From Candidatus Omnitrophota bacterium (GTDB lineage: Bacteria; Omnitrophota; Gorgyraeia; JAFGHF01): a stretch of DNA of 10,718 nt. A program made the position numbers and the translations under genes. Shown here piece by piece: positions 6,920-10,718 of the stretch. The stretch lies in contig JAMXCY010000022.1 of the NCBI GenBank assembly GCA_024543015.1, positions 1-10,718 on the forward strand, in the 5' to 3' direction. Positions within the stretch are counted from its first letter, which is position 1; each line of letters opens with the position of its first letter. The notes below the pieces were generated by a model, which was given only the letters and a program-made list of their open reading frames with translations, was not told the origin of the DNA and did not search any database.

Positions 6920-8863
6920 ATGAATAACGTTATCCGCTACGACCGTTTCCAGAAAGAAGCAATCGAGTACATCAATCAAGGCTTCTCTGTAATTGTCTCT
7001 GCTCCTACCGGTGCCGGTAAAACTGTTATCGCCGAACACGTTATTACCGGCTGTCTAAAAGAAAACCAGGGTGTAGTCTATACTGCTCCGATAAAAGCAC
7101 TTTCTAACCAGAAATTCCGCGATTTTCAAGGACAATACGGGGATAAAATCGGCATCTTGACTGGAGATGTCTCCATAAACCCCGAAGCGCCTGTTTTAAT
7201 TATGACCACAGAAATTTTCCGTAACAAGACGCTGGAAGATGTGCAAAGCCTAAAAAAGTACGCCTGGATAATCTTTGATGAGGTACACTACATTGACAAT
7301 GAGGAGCGCGGTACCATCTGGGAAGAGTCAATTATGTTTCTTCCTAAGCATATGAAGATGCTTTGCCTCTCAGCCACCGTTCCTAACATCAGCGAACTCT
7401 CTCTCTGGATTGAATCGGTGCATCAGAGTAAATTTAAGCAGGTGGTAGAAACAAAAAGACCGGTACCCCTGCACTTTTTCTTCCAGTGTCAGAATGAGAT
7501 TTTGGATCAACTTAAAAAGCTGCATCAGAAAGGTTATAAAAAGAAAATAAGTTATAGCTATAGAGGCAAACGCAGGTTTGCCCACACCTTCTTTAAAGCC
7601 AATCGGCTCTCCGAGCTGATGCATCATCTTCAGGAAAAAGAGGCCCTCCCCTGTATCTATTTTGCCTTTGGACGCAGGCGTTGCGAAGATTTAGCCTTTG
7701 AGCTGTATGTCTTCACTTTTTTAACTAAAAGCGAACAAGGGCAGATTAGCCGGATGTACGATTCGCTTTGCGAGCGTTTTGATTTAAAGCATGAGAAAAG
7801 CGCTCAGAGACTCAAAGCCCTAATCGAACGAGGTCTGGCCTATCATCATGCGGGAATGCTGCCTACATTAAAAGAGGTAGTGGAGCGACTATTTACCTCT
7901 CGCCTGTTAAAAGTAATCTTTACTACGGAAACCTTTGCTTTAGGGATAAATATGCCTGCGCGTACTGTAGTTTTTGATGAGCTGCGCAAATTTTACGGCC
8001 GCTATCACCGTAACTTAAAAACGCGCGATTTTTACCAGATGGCCGGCCGAGCTGGACGACGGGGCATGGATAAAGAAGGCTATTGTATCTGCCGCATTAA
8101 TCCTCACCGGATTCAGTTTGAAGAAGTGAAACGCATCCTTTACGGCCAACCCGAGCGGGTTACCAGTAAATTTAATACCTCTTATGCCACTCTGTTGCAC
8201 CTCTACGCAAAATATCAAGAGAAACTCTACCAGATCTATCCCCATACCCTTCATTATTTCCAGGAAAAGCCACGGCGTAGAAAAGGCGCCCAGGATATGC
8301 TCCGCGCAAAGGTATTGCTGCTTAAGGAATTAGGCTATATCCAAGACAGGGGATTAACCGTAAAAGGGAAATTCGCCGCAGCACTTTACGGGTTTGAACT
8401 TCCGTTGGCGGAAATTTATGACCAAAATATACTGGAGCAATTAAATGAAGTAGAGCTGGGAATCCTGGCCGCAAGTTTAGTCTATGAGCCGCGTAGACTT
8501 GAGCGTACCCCTAAGATTACCCGCAATATACGCGCCTTGAAAGAAATTACCGATAAAACCTCTAAAAATATTCACCGCCTGGAACAGAAGTTTCGCATCT
8601 GGCCTAAGTCTAAAGAGTATTTTTTTCACCTGGCCCCTGTTGTAGAGGCTTGGTTGCGGGGTTGCGATTTTTCTAAATTGGGGCAATATTCAGGTGCGGA
8701 TGAAGGAGAGTTGGTGCGTTATTTCCGGATGGCGGTGCAGATTTTGCGTGAGATTCAACATGCACCGGTTACATCAGCTGCGCTTAAAGAAAAGGTCAAG
8801 AAATTGCTTGTGGTATTTAACCGCGATATCATTGATGCGCAAAAGCAGCTAAGGACGAAATAG
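6920..8863 (+). CDS. Ski2-like DExH-box helicase
   Basis: A 647-residue superfamily 2 helicase of the Ski2/Mtr4/Dob10 type, expected to unwind RNA (or structured nucleic acid) with ATP in the cytoplasm. Motifs run in order: Q-like start RYDRFQKEAI (6-15), motif I APTGAGKT (28-35), Ia APIKALSNQK (56-65), TGD (81-83), TTEI (96-99), II DEVH (120-123), III SAT (151-153), YHHAGMLP (308-315), TTETFALGINMPART (335-349) and VI QMAGRAGRRG (373-382). The DEVH box and the FALGINMPART form place it with Ski2 rather than DEAD-box proteins. After about residue 400 comes a helical C-terminal region with no large arch insertion; it is shorter than typical bacterial homologues of roughly 850-900 residues. All motifs look intact. 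The ATG sits five residues before the Q motif, so a downstream start is unlikely. A DNA-repair role is an alternative. Confidence 0.93.
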   Translation: MNNVIRYDRFQKEAIEYINQGFSVIVSAPTGAGKTVIAEHVITGCLKENQGVVYTAPIKALSNQKFRDFQGQYGDKIGILTGDVSINPEAPVLIMTTEIFRNKTLEDVQSLKKYAWIIFDEVHYIDNEERGTIWEESIMFLPKHMKMLCLSATVPNISELSLWIESVHQSKFKQVVETKRPVPLHFFFQCQNEILDQLKKLHQKGYKKKISYSYRGKRRFAHTFFKANRLSELMHHLQEKEALPCIYFAFGRRRCEDLAFELYVFTFLTKSEQGQISRMYDSLCERFDLKHEKSAQRLKALIERGLAYHHAGMLPTLKEVVERLFTSRLLKVIFTTETFALGINMPARTVVFDELRKFYGRYHRNLKTRDFYQMAGRAGRRGMDKEGYCICRINPHRIQFEEVKRILYGQPERVTSKFNTSYATLLHLYAKYQEKLYQIYPHTLHYFQEKPRRRKGAQDMLRAKVLLLKELGYIQDRGLTVKGKFAAALYGFELPLAEIYDQNILEQLNEVELGILAASLVYEPRRLERTPKITRNIRALKEITDKTSKNIHRLEQKFRIWPKSKEYFFHLAPVVEAWLRGCDFSKLGQYSGADEGELVRYFRMAVQILREIQHAPVTSAALKEKVKKLLVVFNRDIIDAQKQLRTK

Positions 8864-8873
8864 ACCTCATATC

Positions 8874-10718
8874 TTAATCTCCGTAATAAGGTTCGGTAAT
8901 CTCCGGAATAGTAATTACATCTATAGTTCTGTTGCTATTATATATTTGGCTCTCATAGGCCTCACCCGGAGTTCCCTGCTCGGCAATTGTTAGGGGAAGA
9001 TTTGGATCAGTTCCGGCAAATTCAGAAGACAAAAAGACCATTTCCAGGTTAAAGTCGGGATTAATCAAGTCCCTGACGCCTCTTACTTCATCTAAATAGT
9101 CGCCAGCCGCCAAATCTGCTGCACTAGCAGGAATAGGCACAAGGGAGCCGTCATCATTAATTAAATAGAAAACGCCCATCAACCAAGAATCATCGGCAAA
9201 TTCTTCAAGAAAGGTAAATCTATTTGCCTGATTCCAACCGTCTCCCCAGCCATCATCCCAATCACCATCAGCCTCTTCCTGAAGCAGATCATTGATATAG
9301 ATATTGCTGTTATTTTCCAGCTGATACCAAATATTTGGGTTTCCCCTGGGATGTTGATTAAGGCCGCTATAGGCTTCTACGACCTTGACTGACTCACCGT
9401 AAGGATTCTTTACCTCTAAAGAAAAATTCTCAGGCAAAGGATAATCTTGGTCTACAGGATTATAAAATCCTTCTCCATTTTCATAAATAATTAATTGAGC
9501 ATCCTGGTCGGGCGCTTGTGGAAGTTGTTGATAGTCTCCCACTATAGGATTAGACATATAATCGCCCCAAGGAAGTTCTCTTAACGTTGTATCGCTAATA
9601 TCTCGATCAAACTTTACTTGAAAGTCTAAAGAACTGATCCCGGCATTGGGGCCGCCTGTCCTTAAATTTAAGGCTAGAATCTGCACCTGGTCGTTGGTGG
9701 GTTTAGAAACATATTCTTCCACACGCACGCGGTTTCCCCAGCGGTCAGTCATCACTTTTGCCACCTGATGGTCGAAGATTTCTTCCTTTACCGCCTCAAA
9801 CTGGCGGGCCTGGATATCATCAATCATGTCAGAAATATCCTCTCTAAGATCCTGGATGGCTAGCAGATTGTCTATTGCCGCCTGACGTAATTCGTCTCGG
9901 GAGCCGTAACCTGCAACCGTTACAGGATTGCCATCGATGTCATCAAATGCGGAGTCGGGATCAATAGTATTGTCTTGGGGAAAAGCATCTTCAATGTCTT
10001 GCACGCCATCGCCATCTGAATCTGGACCTTGCTCTTCCTCTTGCTGCTCAGAGCTCAATATCTCGACTTTTGCTAATCCCGCGATTTCCTGCTCACCAGT
10101 TTGGTCCTCAAGCGCACCTTCTTGCGCATCATCCTGGCTTTCAGTTGTATCATCTACATCCTCGCTCGCGTCATCTTCCTCTTCATCAATATCGCGTAAG
10201 CCCTTTTTCCCTTCATCGGAATCATCATAAACCATATCAAAGCCGCTTTTCCAGGCATCCTGAGCTGCCGGAGGAATCTCATACGGCCCTTCGCTTGTGC
10301 CGTCATCATAAACGATTGCGCCTGCGCCTTGAGTTACTATGGAGCTTTGCCCGCTGACGGTATTAGTAAACAATATTATATCATCGGAATCTACATATAT
10401 TTCCACAAAGACCTTTTCCACCCCATCAATTATTCTGGTGCCCGTGCGCATATAATAAGTTGTGCCTCTGACTGCAGCCACGGCCGTGGGTGTCTGGACT
10501 TTAAAGCTGGAACCTTTCTTTAGTTTTTGTAGCTCCAACATCAACTCACCCACACGCAAATCAAGATTATAATCAGTACTTTTATCAGAAACATTTTGCC
10601 GGGCAGTCTCAACTCCCAGGGTGGTCTTCTCCTTCATTCTGACAAAGGAGCCATCCTCAAAAACTAATTCCGCTTTTGCCCCTTCAGTAGTCCTGATTTT
10701 ATCACCTGCAGTAAGTTC
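8874..10718 (-). CDS. FecR-domain protein with acidic linker and calcium-binding-type motif, N-terminus cut by window edge
   Basis: The reading frame stays open to the right edge, giving 614 residues without the true start; an ATG at 10637 is internal, because the residues before it (TAGDKIRTTEGAKAELVFEDGS) are core FecR sequence. The FecR domain covers about residues 1-135 and includes TPTAVAAVRGT (76-86). An Asp/Glu-rich linker follows (about 163-235), ending in a thrombospondin type 3-like DSDGDGVQDIEDAFPQD (233-249) that probably binds calcium. A short helical segment (about 275-320) and a beta-rich, acidic region with DGDWDDGWGDGW (484-495) complete it. No membrane helix or sorting signal is visible at the C-terminus. 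The composition suggests an exported or periplasmic protein, but the signal peptide would lie outside the window. No sigma factor or TonB receptor is nearby, so classical FecR iron signalling is not supported. It converges on the helicase with a 10-bp gap. Confidence 0.88.
   Translation of the reverse strand, partial: ELTAGDKIRTTEGAKAELVFEDGSFVRMKEKTTLGVETARQNVSDKSTDYNLDLRVGELMLELQKLKKGSSFKVQTPTAVAAVRGTTYYMRTGTRIIDGVEKVFVEIYVDSDDIILFTNTVSGQSSIVTQGAGAIVYDDGTSEGPYEIPPAAQDAWKSGFDMVYDDSDEGKKGLRDIDEEEDDASEDVDDTTESQDDAQEGALEDQTGEQEIAGLAKVEILSSEQQEEEQGPDSDGDGVQDIEDAFPQDNTIDPDSAFDDIDGNPVTVAGYGSRDELRQAAIDNLLAIQDLREDISDMIDDIQARQFEAVKEEIFDHQVAKVMTDRWGNRVRVEEYVSKPTNDQVQILALNLRTGGPNAGISSLDFQVKFDRDISDTTLRELPWGDYMSNPIVGDYQQLPQAPDQDAQLIIYENGEGFYNPVDQDYPLPENFSLEVKNPYGESVKVVEAYSGLNQHPRGNPNIWYQLENNSNIYINDLLQEEADGDWDDGWGDGWNQANRFTFLEEFADDSWLMGVFYLINDDGSLVPIPASAADLAAGDYLDEVRGVRDLINPDFNLEMVFLSSEFAGTDPNLPLTIAEQGTPGEAYESQIYNSNRTIDVITIPEITEPYYGD

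Noticed and set aside
7370..8686. Three short minus-strand open frames inside the helicase gene
   Set aside because: They are antisense to a well-supported helicase and have no independent signals.
9928..10357. Serine-rich and histidine-rich open frames on the plus strand
   Set aside because: They are antisense to the Asp/Glu-rich linker of the FecR gene, whose codons give serine-rich reverse frames. No ribosome binding site or recognisable protein.
10635..10637. ATG as the start of the FecR-domain gene
   Set aside because: The frame is open upstream to the window edge and encodes core FecR sequence there, so this methionine is internal.
1..10718. CRISPR array, insertion sequence, tRNA or rRNA gene, riboswitch
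   Set aside because: No direct repeat series, transposase, terminal repeats or structured RNA signature was seen by eye on either strand.

Overview
The window looks like chromosomal DNA of a free-living bacterium, moderately AT-rich and very tightly packed. The gene mix is a fused PabB-PabC, a radical SAM protein, small ATP-grasp and alanine-dehydrogenase-like enzymes, a Ski2-like helicase and a large FecR-domain protein. With no sign of mobile DNA, this fits an uncultured Gram-negative lineage such as Omnitrophota or a relative. That placement is an impression from gene style and not a phylogenetic result. No RNA gene, CRISPR array, insertion sequence, prophage or attachment site was seen.

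Layout. (1) Positions 1-3310, minus strand, are a three-gene operon read right to left: fused aminodeoxychorismate synthase/lyase (pabBC), a radical SAM protein whose TTG start lies inside the end of pabBC, and a CCA-adding/poly(A) polymerase family gene that runs off the left edge. (2) Positions 3311-3425 are a short divergent promoter region with two overlapping sigma70-like promoters and a 9-bp inverted repeat. (3) Positions 3426-4751, plus strand, encode an unrecognised helical, charged cytosolic protein with its own strong promoter and Shine-Dalgarno. (4) Positions 4752-6782, minus strand, are a two-gene operon: a compact alanine-dehydrogenase/carboxyethylornithine-synthase-like enzyme followed by an ATP-grasp ligase-like protein. 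(5) Positions 6783-6919 are a second divergent promoter region. (6) Positions 6920-8863, plus strand, encode a Ski2-like DExH helicase that appears to be read from a leaderless mRNA. (7) Positions 8874-10718, minus strand, encode a FecR-domain protein whose N-terminus lies beyond the right edge.

How the parts work together. PabBC makes 4-aminobenzoate for folate from chorismate and needs a PabA glutaminase from elsewhere. The radical SAM protein is translationally coupled to it, but its substrate is unknown. The most interesting unit is the dehydrogenase plus ATP-grasp pair. The first looks like a reductive condensation enzyme acting on an amino acid, and the second like a carboxylate-amine ligase, so together they could make a small amino-acid conjugate. 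This is inference. Both convergent gene pairs meet tail to tail with almost no gap (0 and 10 bp) and no visible terminator.
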